In this document: in pieces, positions 24,831 to 36,857 of the stretch
Layout of the letters: each line of letters starts with the position of its first letter
Position numbering within the stretch: position 1 is the first letter of the stretch
DNA from: Panax quinquefolius
Taxonomy: Eukaryota > Streptophyta > Magnoliopsida > Apiales > Araliaceae
Direction: 5' to 3'
DNA length: 64,000 bases
Assembly: GCA_020205615.1 (NCBI GenBank)
Contig: CM035166.1
Location: forward strand, 93,040,706-93,104,705
Position numbers and translations under genes: made by a program
The notes under the pieces: generated by a model
What the model was told of the DNA's origin: nothing
The model's database searches: none
What the model saw: the letters and a program-made list of their open reading frames with translations, nothing else

Positions 24831-26130
24831 TCGAGTTTGGTATCGACCTTGAACACGGTACAAAACCCATTTCCAAAGCCCCATATCGAATGGCTCCTAT
24901 TGAACTTCAGGAGTTAAAAACCCAACTGCAGGAATTGTTAGACATCGATTTTATTCGACCAATTACATCTCCTTGGGGTGCACCTGTTCTATTTGTGAAG
25001 AAGAAAGATGGAAGTATGCGACTTTGTATTGATTATCGGAGTTGAATCATGTTACCATCAAAAATAGGTACCCGTTGCCTCGCATTGATGACCTGTTTGA
25101 CCAGTTGCAAGGCGCCAATTTTTTTTCAAATATTGATCTTCGTTCTGGATATCATCAGTTGAAGATTAAAACTTATGACATTCCAAAGATTACTTTCAGA
25201 ACTCGGTACGGGCATTATGAATTCCTAGTCATGTCTTTTGGATTGACTAATGCTCCTGCTGCTTTTATGGACATGATGAACCGAGTATTCAAGGAATATT
25301 TAGATCACTTTGTGGTCATCTTTATTGATGACATCCTCATATACTCCAAAACCCGTGAAGACCATGAGCAACACTTGAGGCTGATACTCCAAAAGCTTCG
25401 TGTAAACAAGCTATATGCCAAATTAAAGAAATGTGAGTTCTGGCTTAAGGAAGTTACATTCCTTGGGCACGTGATATCAAATCATGGAATATCTGTTGAC
25501 CCAGCAAAGATTGAAGCAATTTAAAGTTTGGGAGCAACCAAAATCGATGGATCAAGTACGTAGCTTTCTCGGCTTAGCTGGTTATTATCGGAGATTCGTG
25601 GAAGGATTTTCTCGAATCGCTACTCCATTAACTCAGCTGACTCAAAAAGATACAAAGTTCGGTTGGAGCGAGGAATGTGAGAAGAGTTTTCAAGAACTCA
25701 AGAGAAGACTCATTTCAGCACCTGTTCTGACAATACCATCTGGCTCGGAGGGATTTGTCATCTATAGTGATGCTTCAGGCAAAGGGTTAGGATGTGTTCT
25801 CATGCAACATGGGAAAGTCATAGCCTATGCCTCACGACAACTCAAAGAATATTAGAGGAATTATCCTACTCATGATCTAGAGTTGGCAGCAGTTGTTTTT
25901 GCGCTTAAGATTTGGAGGCATTATCTGTATGGATAGAAGGTGGAGATTTATACAGATCATAAAAGCCTCAAATATTTCTTCACTCAAAGGAACTCAACAT
26001 GCAGCAACGACGTTGGCTTGAGTTGTTGAAAGATTATGATCATACCATCCAATACCATTATGGAAAAACGAACGTAGTAGCTGACGCATTGAGTAGAAGA
26101 TCATATGCGGGCACTAGTGAAATATTGTCA
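24831..26130 (+). pseudogene. A3 reverse transcriptase and RNase H
   Basis: The reverse transcriptase begins near [12 protein letters not shown] (24858). A one-base deletion at about 25037-25040 shifts frame at the DYRELN position. The core continues in 25042-25524 with [10 protein letters not shown], the [14 protein letters not shown] palm region and the catalytic FIDD box (25321-25332). Another indel near 25515 leads to FLGLAGYYRRFV and the RNase H domain (YSDASGKGLG, about 25762). RNase H is broken by a TAG near 25853 and a further stop near 25935, then ends with [20 protein letters not shown] and DALSRR. All major motifs are present, so decay is recent relative to A1 and A2, which have lost this region. 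Confidence 0.9.
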
Positions 26131-27694
26131 ACGCAAAGGCCCATTTTGTATGACATGGCAAGGATGGAAATAGAGTTAAAGACTCCAGGGACCCATGTGA
26201 TGATAGCGAATATACGAGTGGAACCGACTTTAATTGATAAAGTTAAAGCTGCTCAAGCTATAGACCTGGAGTTGACGCGTATAAGGAAAAAAGTGCAAGA
26301 AGGTGATATTTCGGAAGCAAGAATCGATGAAGAAGGAATACTTCAAGTCAACTCTAGACTTTGTGTTCCTAACGATTCTGACTTAAAGTATAAAATCATG
26401 ATGGAGGCGCACAACACACCGTTTGTAATCCATCTGGGGGTACCAAAATGTATCGTGATCTTCAACATACATTTTGGTGGAGCAATATGAAGAGAGAGAT
26501 AGCGGGGTTTATCTCAAGGTGTCTAACTTGTTAACGAGTCAAGGCGGAGCATCAAGTGCCAAAAGGTCCATTGCAACAACTTGAAATTCTAGAATGGAAG
26601 TGGGAGCACATTACCATGGATTTCATTACCGGTCTTCCTAAGGTTTCTCAAGGCATAGATGCGATTTGGATCATTGTTGATAGATTGACCAAGTCTTCTT
26701 ATTTCTTACCAATACGAGAAACTTATACACTTGAACGTCTTGCTAGTATGTACATAAACGAGATTGTAAGATTGCATGGTATGCCAGTATCCATAGTTTC
26801 TGATCAAGACCCAAGATTCACTTCAAGATTTTGGGTTAGTTTGTAAAAAGCTATGGGCACGGATTTACGATTTAGTTCGGCATATCATCCTCAAACGGAC
26901 GGGCAGTCGGAGAGGACTATTCAAACTCTTGAAGATTTATTAAGACTCTGTGTCCTTAACTTCAAAGGAAGTTGGGACAAGTTCTTACCATTGGTGGAGT
27001 TTTCCTACAACAATAGTTATCAAGCAAGTATTGGCATGGCTCCATTTGAGGCGTTGTATGGAAGAAAGTGTCGTTCTCTTGTATGCTGGGATGAGGTGGG
27101 TGAAGTAACATTGTTGGGACCGGAGTTGGTACGTATGACTACGGAAAAGATTCAAACGATCCAACAACGTATAAAATCTCACAAGATCGACAAAAGAGTT
27201 ATGCTGATCTTCATCAAAAGGATGTGGAATTCAATATTGGAGATTATGTATTGTTATGTGTTGTTCCATAGAAAGGAGTTACGAGATTTGGAAAGAGAGA
27301 AAAGCTAAATCCTCGATTCATTGGCCCATTTTTAATCCTCGATCGAGTAGGAACTGTGGCCTATAGACTCGCCTTACCGCCAAGTATGTCTCGTGTTCAT
27401 AACGTTTTTCACATATCTATGTTACGTAAATATGTGAAAGACCCGAACCACATCATTGAATTAGAACCGGACGAGATAGCGAAAGATTTAACGTATGAGG
27501 AGGTACCTGTTAAAATCTTGGATAAGAAGGATCATATTCTACGCTCCAAGGTTATACCTCAAGTTAAAGTTTTGTGGAGAAACCACGATGTTGAGGAAAT
27601 GACCTGGGAGTTAGAATCGAAAATGAAGTCAAAGTATCCTCACCTCTTCGACATACCAGGTACGCACCCTAATTTTGAGGACGAAATTTCATAA
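26131..27694 (+). pseudogene. A3 integrase with chromodomain-like tail
   Basis: The zinc-binding region (HNTPFVIH, then RCLTC near 26513-26530) contains a frameshift and a stop. The catalytic core lies in one frame (26556-27308) with aspartates at 26619 and 26802 and glutamate at 26910, a D-35-E spacing, interrupted by a TAG at 26844-26846. The C-terminal region follows after another frameshift (27356-27694): SRVHNVFHISMLRKY, then LTYEEVPVKILD, VKVLWRNHDVEEMTWELE and KYPHLFDIPG. The last block resembles the degenerate chromodomain of Tekay/Del-type chromoviruses, which in related elements targets integration to modified chromatin. Confidence 0.9.
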
Positions 27695-27705
27695 GAAGTG
27701 GAGGT
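27695..27705 (+). other. Polypurine tract of A3
   Basis: GAAGTGGAGGT directly precedes the 3' LTR; a T interrupts the purine run that is intact in A1 and A2 (GAAGGGGAGG). Confidence 0.75.
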
Positions 27706-30672
27706 TGTAAGACCCCAACTTTTATGAATAAAGATTAATTTTTCTCGAAATATATTTTTGAATATTATGGTGTGGATTTGATATAATGTTATAGTCGTGG
27801 GTATTATTTACAAATTTTGCAAAGTAAGCAAGTGGTTATATAATATTCGATTGGTCAGGGAATATTCGTTTTAACAGGAAATATACGTACAACGAACAAT
27901 CATTGGTGGACCCCACAATGGGAGTATTGTCGTAGTTAAAAAACGACATAATTATCTTTTTATAAAAATAACGGCGAAAGTTTTACCATTAAACTGTTGA
28001 ACTACCCGGTAGTAAAAGTACAGTAATAGGCGTGATTTCATAAAGCATTGATTATCGTTGCGTAGTAAGTACACTTTTGATTGATTATTGATGCTTACGT
28101 GAAAAGTCACTTAAAAGTACAAGAATTATACTCGAATTATTATTGCTATATGATGCTTACGAAGTCAATTATACTTAATTATTGCATATCTCTCATATTA
28201 TTATTGATTCAATTATTGTCACAATCATCTGCATAATATTTTATATTTTTAAATCAATAATTGAGACGACAAAGTTATTCATATTATTATTTGCAATATT
28301 GACAATGTCTAGAAGTTCTGTCAAGGAGAGGTTTGGTCAACTAATTGCGCGCTAATAAGGAGAATCCTTATCGGAAAGCCCCCTCTTTCCTGGGAACGAC
28401 CTGGTTGTTAAATATTGTGAGTTATAATATTAATGATGAATAAGTTCGTGTTAATTAAAGATGAAATTGAACTGTGTGAGAATTATTAGTGTTAGTGGAA
28501 ATCGACATTTATTTCGATAATAATTAATGTTTGGAGGTTATATTGACCAATCGGGTAATTAACCGAATAAATGAGCAATTAATTGCTATTAATTTACATG
28601 ATTATAACTATTTGTTCACATGTGTTTACTATTGATTCACATTCTTGTACTATTAGGGGAGGTGGTGCAAGATTTATAATACTTGCATGACTAAGTTAAA
28701 AATGGAGGTATAGTTGAAGGTACTATACTGTAATTCGTATTTTCACAAGATTATAACTATTGATTCACATGATTGAACTATTGATTCACATTATTTACTA
28801 TTAGGGGAGGTGGTGCAAGTTTGATAATACTTGCAAGACTAAATTAAAAATAAAGAAAAAGAGAAAGGTATTATACTATAATATTTTTAGCCCCAAAATG
28901 TGCAATTATCGAAACTATATCTTCCTATATATAGAAGCTCAATCTTCTTTCATTTCTCACCAATTCACTAAAGCTATAGAGCAATTATTATAGAGAGAAA
29001 TTATAGAGAAAAAGAAAAAGAGAAGTCTGCTACCTCACTATTCCAGTATCCAGTCTTCTTCTAAGGTAAGGGGTATTATTCTTTCGTATTCATGAAGAGA
29101 GTTATTTTCATTCAATACTCATAAGGGTTGTTATTCCATTCTTTATTATTATGTTGGAATAACCTGTCTATGCGAAGTATCGTATACATGGTAAAATTCT
29201 TATGTTATTCCATTCTTTATTATTCTGTTGGAATAACATGTCTGTGCGGTCTATCGCATGCCTGGTGAATTTTGTTGTTATTCCATTCTTTATTATTCTG
29301 TTGAAATATCCTGTCTGTGTGGATTACGCATGACCTGGTTCCATTCTTTATTATTCTATTGGAATATCCTGTATGTGCGGATTACGCATAACCTGGTTCC
29401 ATTCTTTATTATTCTGTTGGAATAACTCATCATCATGCGGATTACGACGCTCGTGAATTCTTCTTACATTATTCCATTCTTTATTATTCATTTGGAATAA
29501 CCTATCTATGTGGATTACCAGCATGCATGGTGAATGATCCTTCGTATTCATTCCTTATTAAATTGTGGAAATGATCTCGCATACTAAGTGGATTACCGCA
29601 TGGCGCATTTAAAATCCATTTGCGGTTTCATATATTCTATTATACTCAGTTGGTTAAAGTTTTGGCTTCTATACTCCATGAAATTAGTGGAATATCCTTG
29701 ATATTTGCGCTTCAACCAGTATCTTTTCATGAAAATATTCTTCTGAGCATTCTTGAATTATACTCCACAAAGAAGTATCATGTTGACAATTTGGACGTTA
29801 TTGATTTCTGGATAAATTAAAATTATAAATCTTTAAAATTTATCCTTGAACTTGTTTTATTGAATTATTATGTCATTGTCATCATCCCCATGCTTATATT
29901 GTGATTAAAGTCATCTTTAGCTTACGTGTATAGATGGACTTGGTATGATTATGACCAGGGATTATTCGGTATAATCATGACCGTAATGTGACGAATGATG
30001 TGGTAAAAGTCCTCATTAGCCTGTAGTTCATTGATGGACAGTTGTTGGTATGATTATGACTAGGGATTATTCGGTATAATCATGACCATTGATGATTACA
30101 TGAATATCCTTGACCGTGATGCAAGGATGATTCGATTTTATTTATTAAGCTGAGTCTCAGCGATAAAGTTGATAAAAAACTTTTTAAATCATAGAAGATA
30201 GTAGATTTTATGCTCTACTTGACACTTCTAATGGATTGCTTGTTCCACTATAGTTAAACTTGTTGTCTATTATATTCTATCAGTTTAACATTGTTGAAGG
30301 CTAATGATAATTTATTCTGCATTATCTTAGTCATAATATTTCTTACTTGGCTAGTTGAGCTCACCCTTTCTTTCACTTTGTTCTCTTGTGAAATGAGAAC
30401 GTAGCTCGACTGACTAGTCGAGGAGCGGAGTGACGGGTCCGGATGATAGCATTAGTAGTCCTCACTATTCTATTAAATAGTGTGACAATAAATGTAATGA
30501 GGACTCCATTGAGTGTGGATATTGTCTAGATGACAATATTCTTATTAAAACTCTTAGATTATGTTTTGTCGTATTTTACATGACTGTTGTATAATTAAGT
30601 TGTATTTGAATTTTGTACCATATATTTGGCGAGTCAAGATGGGGTATGTATACTTGTTTTGGGGGCGTCACA
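27706..30672 (+). repeat. A3 3' LTR
   Basis: 2967 bp, TGTAAGACCCC to GCGTCACA, aligning along its length with 19961-22856 but with scattered substitutions and indels, including the 29125-29575 copy of the 60-bp array. The right flank ACTTA matches the left flank of the 5' LTR. Confidence 0.93.
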
Positions 30673-31091
30673 ACTTACATACTTCAGAGTATGGAAGAAA
30701 ATATTACTTGTTACGAATATTGAACAAAAATAATATCCATTACCTTAGTAGGAGAGTAATTCTGACTGGTATAACGGAGATATTCTTGAAGAAAACTTGT
30801 ACTGTTTTATACACTCAAAGCTTCCTTAAACTCAAAAGAAATACACTCAATGTTATAGAAGAAGAATTCTCTGATTCTGGTGTGATTTTCATTTCTAAAC
30901 TAAGCATCCTATTTATAGGATAATGACATGATACTATTTAGAAAATAAAATCACTTGACGCACGAAAAAAGGACTCACTTGACGAATTCGATTTTTTTTT
31001 TTTATTTTACTATCTTTTGCTTATGCAAAGATTATGCATAATAAAATATAATATATTCTATTTTATATAAAAAACAAAACTTATATTATAT

Positions 31092-31097
<6 letters not shown>

Positions 31098-31122
<25 letters not shown>

Positions 31123-31165
31123 CTCCTTACCATTTACACCTTATATATATATATATATATATATA
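31098..31165. repeat. Twin (TA)n microsatellites
   Basis: Two TA runs (about 31098-31122 and 31142-31165) flank a 20-bp non-repetitive spacer, inside the central piece of LTR A4. Confidence 0.9.
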
Positions 31166-31338
31166 GTAATAAGAAATTTGAGACAACTTTTTACTGATGA
31201 TTTTGAAAAATGAGTAAGTGGGGGTCCATGTAATAAGCCAAATTTACAACAATTACTTCATAAAATACCCCTCTATTTACCTCAATTCACTTGGCTTCAT
31301 TAAACACATTTTTAATAACATTTATTCATCATTAATAT

Positions 31339-32889
31339 TGTTGGGAGAATGCATATTATGATTTAATGTTTTAATGTATATGCTCATGATTATTTGTAAA
31401 GTCGTTCAAGTAAGATATGTACAAGAACTTAGTGATAGATCAAATTTGTTAGGTTGATCTAAGATTTTAACGTTTATCATTCTATAATGGAATGTACAGA
31501 TAGAAAGATCAAAGCTGTTAGGTTGATCTTGAGATGTAATAGATAGGCTTCGAAGAAATCGGAGTGTATAAATCGAATCAACATTGCAGAAGTCAAGACA
31601 GAAATGTAGAGCTTCAAAGATCGTAGTGTGCATGCCTTGAAGGACCACTTCAAAAATTGTAAAGTGGTCCCAACGTTTGCCGAGCCAACTCAACGATCGT
31701 AGCATGCTGAAGGAAACGTAGAGTTTACAAGTCAACGATCATAGTGAGCTCTCGGAAACGTAGAGTTAGAACCTAGCAAGCAAAGATCGTAGTGTGCAAA
31801 GGTTTAAGAGAAATTGTAGTGCTCTCTGCTGATAGCATTAGATCAAGCACCAAGGCGACAAGTCACTACGATCTGAATCGTATAGTATCACGATCTAAAT
31901 CGTCGAGCATCATCTGTCTTATGTCAGATAACGTCAAGCCTCATTATATATGTGAAGACAGATTCCAACATATGAGGAATGGATTCTAGACGATGCAGTA
32001 CTCATCAGTCCCAAAGTAATATGAAATATCCTTAGTATGCAACAAAGAAGCGTATTGAAGAAGCTAAGGAAAGTACCATTGGTAAGGGGGCAAAACACCT
32101 TTTCAGGTGTTAGGTGAGAAAGCAGTCTGCTGTGTCAATGGGCCAGAATGTAGTTTTAACAGATGTGCAGAAATGTCTCCATCAAAGATCAGAAAAGTCA
32201 AATGCATTTAATGCTTCAACGGATGGATCCAACGGATAGTTTTCAAGATCACATATATGCAAATCAAACATATGAGAGAAAAAAGTGTGCAAGCATTGAA
32301 CAAACAACGTGAACAGCTCTCAGCTCAACTCTACGATCTGAGAATTTGCAAAGCTTGCTCAGCTACTCAGTTCTTTCGAACAAGTGCTTAAACAACAACT
32401 GAGTAGCAACCAACAAGAACTCAACATCTATCAATCAACTGAAGAAGAATACCAAGTCTGATGGACTTGAAGAGTTCTAAGTGAACTGTAAGAAAGCCAA
32501 GTCTGCGGGATTTAAAGAGTTCAAGAGTGAACTAAGAAGTTCCTAGACTGCTGGTCTAGAAGGAATCTGTGTGATTCAGAAGTTGTAAAAGACATCCTTA
32601 GTGGATATCCTACTCGTTGAGTAGAAGAATGGACTAGAGCTTTAAGTGCTCTGAACCACTTAAAAACGACTGTGTCTTTTACATTCATACTAACTGCTAT
32701 ATCTATCATAACCGCTATAACTGCCTCACTCTCATAACTCAACTGCTTTGTAAAGAAGATTAAAACAAACATAAATTCCGCTAAGTTTTAATCATCATTA
32801 AAGAACAAGTTTAAAACGAAAAGATTTTTTTTTTAATATCTATTCAACCCCCCCTTCTAGATAACTATTGTGCCAACTAGGAACTAATA
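31339..32889 (+). repeat. D 5' LTR
   Basis: 1551 bp, from TGTTGGGAGAATGC to GGAACTAATA (the 3' LTR ends GGAACTAACA). The sequence is very close to the 3' LTR. It contains many copies of ATCGTAG/CTACGAT-type words (for example CAACGATCGTAG at 31691-31702 and CTACGATCTGAATCGTA at about 31865). Confidence 0.93.
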
Positions 32890-32891
32890 AT

Positions 32892-32902
32892 TGGTATCAA
32901 AG
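32892..32902 (+). other. D primer-binding site
   Basis: TGGTATCAAAG begins two bases after the 5' LTR and resembles the initiator methionine tRNA site used by most plant copia elements. Confidence 0.75.
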
Positions 32903-32941
32903 AAGGTTCTATTATACAGCTTACAAACTTTAGTAGATCTG

Positions 32942-35065
32942 ATGGCACACATACCAAGCGAATCTAGGACTGGAGGAGGCAGCAAGCCACCAATGTGCAA
33001 CAAGGATAAATTTGCAAACTGGAAAGTCAGGATGCAAGCTTACATGGACTCAATAGATGAAGATCTATTTGAGACTGTTCAAAATGGGCCCTATATTCCA
33101 ACGAAGCTTGCACCAACCACTGACGATCCAAACAGAATACAAATCAAGGTTAAAGAGGAGTGGACAGACAACGAGAAGAGAGTTGTCCAACTTGACAAAA
33201 AGGCCAAGAACATCCTGTTCCAATCCTTAGAAGACGATCTGTTTGAAAATGTTGTCAACAACAAAACAGCTAAGGAGGTTTGGGAAGCATTGTTGATCAT
33301 GCACGAAGGAACTGAAGAAGTCAGAGAAAACAAACAATCTCTCCTGACACAGCAGTATGAGATGTTCACTCATGTTCAAGGAGAGAACGTTACTGCCACC
33401 TATGAGAGATTCAACGTTCTTCTCAACTCTCTACGAGCATATGGGAAGATCTACCCTAACAAAGATCTGATCATAAAGTTCATGAGAACCCTACCGAGCA
33501 AGTGGGATGCCAAAACCACTGCTATAAGAGAGTCAAAGAATCTTCACGAGATGACAGTCCAACAGCTATATGGAAATCTCCTGACATACGAAATGGAACT
33601 GACTCAACGAGCTGAAACCCTATCAGAAGGAAGAAGAAAGGACAAGGGTATTGCTCTAAAGGCAACTGAAAGTGCATCAAAGGTCAACACTGAGATTGAC
33701 TCTGATTATGATGAAGACGATGATGAAGATCTTGCCATGCTGGTAAAAAGACTGAGAAGATTCATGCGTCAAGGCAAGACCAGCAAGCCAAAGAAGGTCA
33801 ACAATTACAGCAGCCAGGAGCAAATAAATGATCTATGCTACAACTGCAAAAAGCCTGGCCACTTCATTGCCAACTGCAACAAACCTCTAAGAGAAGAACT
33901 AAAGAAGAAACAACCTGCAAAGAAGGAATACAAAGGAAACAAAAGGCCTCAGAAGAGAGACAAAGGCCTGGTAGCTGGAGTATCGTGGAGTGATTTAGAT
34001 AATGACTCCAATGCTGACTCCGGAGATGAAGAAGAACCACAAATAGCCAATCTATGCCTAATGGCCAAACATGCAAAGGACAAGCAAAACCTCAACATAC
34101 ATGATGTAAGTTTCGATGAGGTATTTGACTTCAACTCACATGATGTAGATATAAATGACTTAAGAATTGCACTGCATGGCATAACCACTGATCTACATCA
34201 ATATATGAAGTGGTTCAGAGTTTTGTCTAAGGATCATTCACTTCTTCAAGAGGAGAAGAAGAAAGTTCAAGGAGAGCTTGAAACAGCCCTTCTAAGTACT
34301 AATCTTCTCTTCAAGCTTGAGGCTGAGAATGAGACCTTAAAACAAACAAACACACTCAATGCACAAAGAGAGTCTAATCTAACCTCTAAAATTGAGGATC
34401 TAGAAAAGACTATCTCTACATGGAACAAATCCTCATCATCCATGGAATGCCCGCTCTCTAGTCAGAAAAGCACATTCGACAAAACAGGCCTAGGCTTTGG
34501 GGAATCCATCTCAGAGCCTTGTGTGGAAAAGACAAAGGAAACTAGCACTAGTAATGCCTCAAGTTTAAGTAGAAGCATTACTTTTGTGAAATCCTCACTG
34601 AAGGAAGAACAAGTTCAACCTTGTCCTACTGTCTCCATTCATACTCATAGGAGTAAAGGATCTCATGCTGGTCTAGGGTTCATAAAAGAGAAGAGTAACC
34701 TAACCTCTACTCATCAACCTCGAAGAATCGTAGAGTCAAGCAAGACCAACTCTACGAATCAACTGGGAAGGTACAATAGAGGTAAGGTACACTCATCACT
34801 ATTTATGAAATCCAAGAACACGTGGAAAAATGAGAATCAGTTTAACAGAAGGATAATTAAAGAACCACACAAGTCCAAATGGAGGATGAATCATCATACA
34901 CACACTGGCATGCATCATACTAGGTGTTTTATATGCAATAAATATGGTCACAAGGCTGCCAAGTGTTATTATAATTCCATACATGTGAGATCCAAGATTA
35001 AACAGATTTGGGTCCCCAAAGGCACTAAAAAAGAAGGACCCATGCAAATATGGGTACCAAAATGA
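32942..35065 (+). CDS. D gag, open reading frame intact
   Basis: This is a 708-codon open frame and the only long intact coding region in the window. The likely start is ATG 32942 (MAHIPSES); the frame also extends upstream into the primer-binding site without a better start. Residues about 20-230 match the UBN2/gag-polypeptide type of copia capsid proteins (NWKVRMQAYM, MRTLPSKWDAK, LLTYEMEL). An acidic patch lies near residue 260. There are two CCHC zinc knuckles: CYNCKKPGHFIANC (residues about 299-312) and CFICNKYGHKAAKCY (about 662-676), separated by a predicted coiled-coil segment (about 430-510). The frame ends at the IWVPK motif just before protease. It would form the virus-like particle and bind RNA. 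Confidence 0.85.
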   Translation: MAHIPSESRTGGGSKPPMCNKDKFANWKVRMQAYMDSIDEDLFETVQNGPYIPTKLAPTTDDPNRIQIKVKEEWTDNEKRVVQLDKKAKNILFQSLEDDLFENVVNNKTAKEVWEALLIMHEGTEEVRENKQSLLTQQYEMFTHVQGENVTATYERFNVLLNSLRAYGKIYPNKDLIIKFMRTLPSKWDAKTTAIRESKNLHEMTVQQLYGNLLTYEMELTQRAETLSEGRRKDKGIALKATESASKVNTEIDSDYDEDDDEDLAMLVKRLRRFMRQGKTSKPKKVNNYSSQEQINDLCYNCKKPGHFIANCNKPLREELKKKQPAKKEYKGNKRPQKRDKGLVAGVSWSDLDNDSNADSGDEEEPQIANLCLMAKHAKDKQNLNIHDVSFDEVFDFNSHDVDINDLRIALHGITTDLHQYMKWFRVLSKDHSLLQEEKKKVQGELETALLSTNLLFKLEAENETLKQTNTLNAQRESNLTSKIEDLEKTISTWNKSSSSMECPLSSQKSTFDKTGLGFGESISEPCVEKTKETSTSNASSLSRSITFVKSSLKEEQVQPCPTVSIHTHRSKGSHAGLGFIKEKSNLTSTHQPRRIVESSKTNSTNQLGRYNRGKVHSSLFMKSKNTWKNENQFNRRIIKEPHKSKWRMNHHTHTGMHHTRCFICNKYGHKAAKCYYNSIHVRSKIKQIWVPKGTKKEGPMQIWVPK

Positions 35066-36857
35066 AGGTTCAATATTTTGACAGGAAAAGAACTCCACGA
35101 TCATTACATGGTATCTCGGACAAGTGGATGCTCAAGGCACATGATCGAACAAAGCCCTCTTATCTAACTACATAGAAAAGGAGGGTCCCTCGATCATCTT
35201 TGGAGACAACGGCTGAAGGCAAGACAAGAGGATATGGCTCTGCTTTGCAATGGTGCAATATCTTTCAAAGAAGGTAGCATATGTAGAAGGTCTCCAACAC
35301 AACCTTCTAAGCATCACTCAACTCTGCGATAAGGGTCATCAAGTGACATTCCTTAACAACCAATGTCAAGTCAGAGATTTGAAGACATCTGCTATAAAGC
35401 TAACCGGGACAAGAGAAGGAAATGTTTACACAGTGGATCTTGGTCAACTAAGCTCAGATGAAACAATATGTTTTTTGGCAAAAGCATCTGAAGAAATGAG
35501 CTAGCTATGGCATAGACGGTTATCTCACTTGAACTTCAAGAGAATGTCCAAACTGGCATCAAAAGATTTTGTAGCTGGCCTACCTAAGTTTAACTTCATA
35601 AAAGAAAGGCCATGCAATGCCTGTCAGCTTGGAAAGCAAACCAGAAGATCATTCAAAAGCAAAACTGCCAACTCTATCGACAAGCCCCTGCAGTTGCTTC
35701 ACATGGATCTATTTGGGCCAATTCCAACAACTAGTCTTAGAGGAAAAAGATACTCTCTAGTTATAGTCAACGATTACACCAGATTCACATGGGTATTCTT
35801 CATAACTTCAAAGGATGAAACGAGTTCCCAATTAATCAAGATGTTTAGACTGGTGATGAACGAGAAAGGAGAGAAAATCAAGGCCATAAGGAGTGATCAT
35901 GGCAGAGAATTCAACTTCTCAGAAATGGACCAGTTCTGCATAGACAATGGAATCAGTCATAACTTTTCAGCTCCACGAACCCCTCAACAAAATGGAGTAG
36001 CTGAAAGAAAGAACAGAACTTTGATAAAGGCTGGAAGAACTCTACTTGCAACAGCACATCTGCCTGAATACTTCAAGGCAGAAGCTGTCAATACTGCATG
36101 CTACACGCAGAACAGATCACTAATACATTCTACGATCAAGAAGACGCCCTACAAACTGTGGAAAGGAAGAAAGCCAAGTGTCAGCTACTTTCATGTTTTC
36201 GGTTGTGCATGCTACATTCTCAACAATGGAAAGCAATATCTGACAAAATTTCAGCCCAAGTCAGACGAAGAAATCTTTCTTGGATATGCCACAGACAGTA
36301 AGGCTTACAGAGTGTTCAACAAAAAGACACTAAGTGTTGAAGTCTCAATTCATATCATCTTCGATAAAACAGACTCAGAAAACACAGTACTGCAAGACAC
36401 TACGACTGAGAGTGCAGATACTACGAATGAAATCGTCGAGCCCAACACTACGATCGTAGTGCCAGATAGTGAAATCGTTGAACAACAAAATGAAATCGTA
36501 GAGAGATCTATGCAAGACAGTGAACCTCTACACCAAGAAGAAGAAATAGATCTTGAAGACTTAAGACAAGAAGGCATCAGGACAGATGTCCCAACCTGTA
36601 ACAGATGGGCCAGAGATCACACTCAGGATCTAATCATTGGAGATCCAAGTGCTAGAGTCAAAACAAGAGCTGCTACTCAAAATGAATGCTTTTATCTAAG
36701 CTTCCTATCACAAACAGAACCAAAGAAGATAGAGGATGCTATGGAAGACTCCAGTTGGATAGAAGCCATGCAGGAAGAACTCAACCAATTTAAAAGAAGC
36801 AAAGTATGGAGATTGGTACCAAGACCAATGAGTCATCCTGTCATTGGAACCAAGTGA
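35066..36857 (+). pseudogene. D protease and integrase
   Basis: The protease (35066-35250) is recognisable by the TSGCSRHM active-site neighbourhood but is broken by small indels and a stop within the FGDNG motif. Then, in one frame from 35250: GAG-pre-integrase (LLSITQLCDKGH, LWHRRLSHLNF), the zinc residues CNACQLGK, and the integrase core with aspartates in HMDLFGP and RSDHGREF and glutamate in NGVAERKNR, the last two spaced D-35-E. The frame is interrupted by TAG at 35502-35504. After the core comes an acidic Glu/Thr-rich linker (36370-36590), then the start of reverse transcriptase, ended by TGA at 36855-36857 where related proteins have Trp (GTKW). Integrase inserts the cDNA copy. Confidence 0.9.

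Larger units (their letters stand above)
19961..30672 (+). mobile_element. Complete gypsy element A3 (Tekay/Del-like)
   Basis: A structurally complete plus-strand Ty3/gypsy retrotransposon: LTRs 19961-22856 and 27706-30672 (TGTAAGACCCC to GTCACA), primer-binding site, leader, gag, protease, reverse transcriptase, RNase H, integrase and polypurine tract. It is flanked by a perfect 5-bp duplication ACTTA (19956-19960, 30673-30677). Gene order with integrase last and a chromodomain-like pol tail indicates a chromovirus; LTR length near 2.9 kb fits Tekay/Del-like elements. Frameshifts and stops in every domain make it inactive. It lies inside the opposite-strand LTR A4 of its own family. Confidence 0.94.
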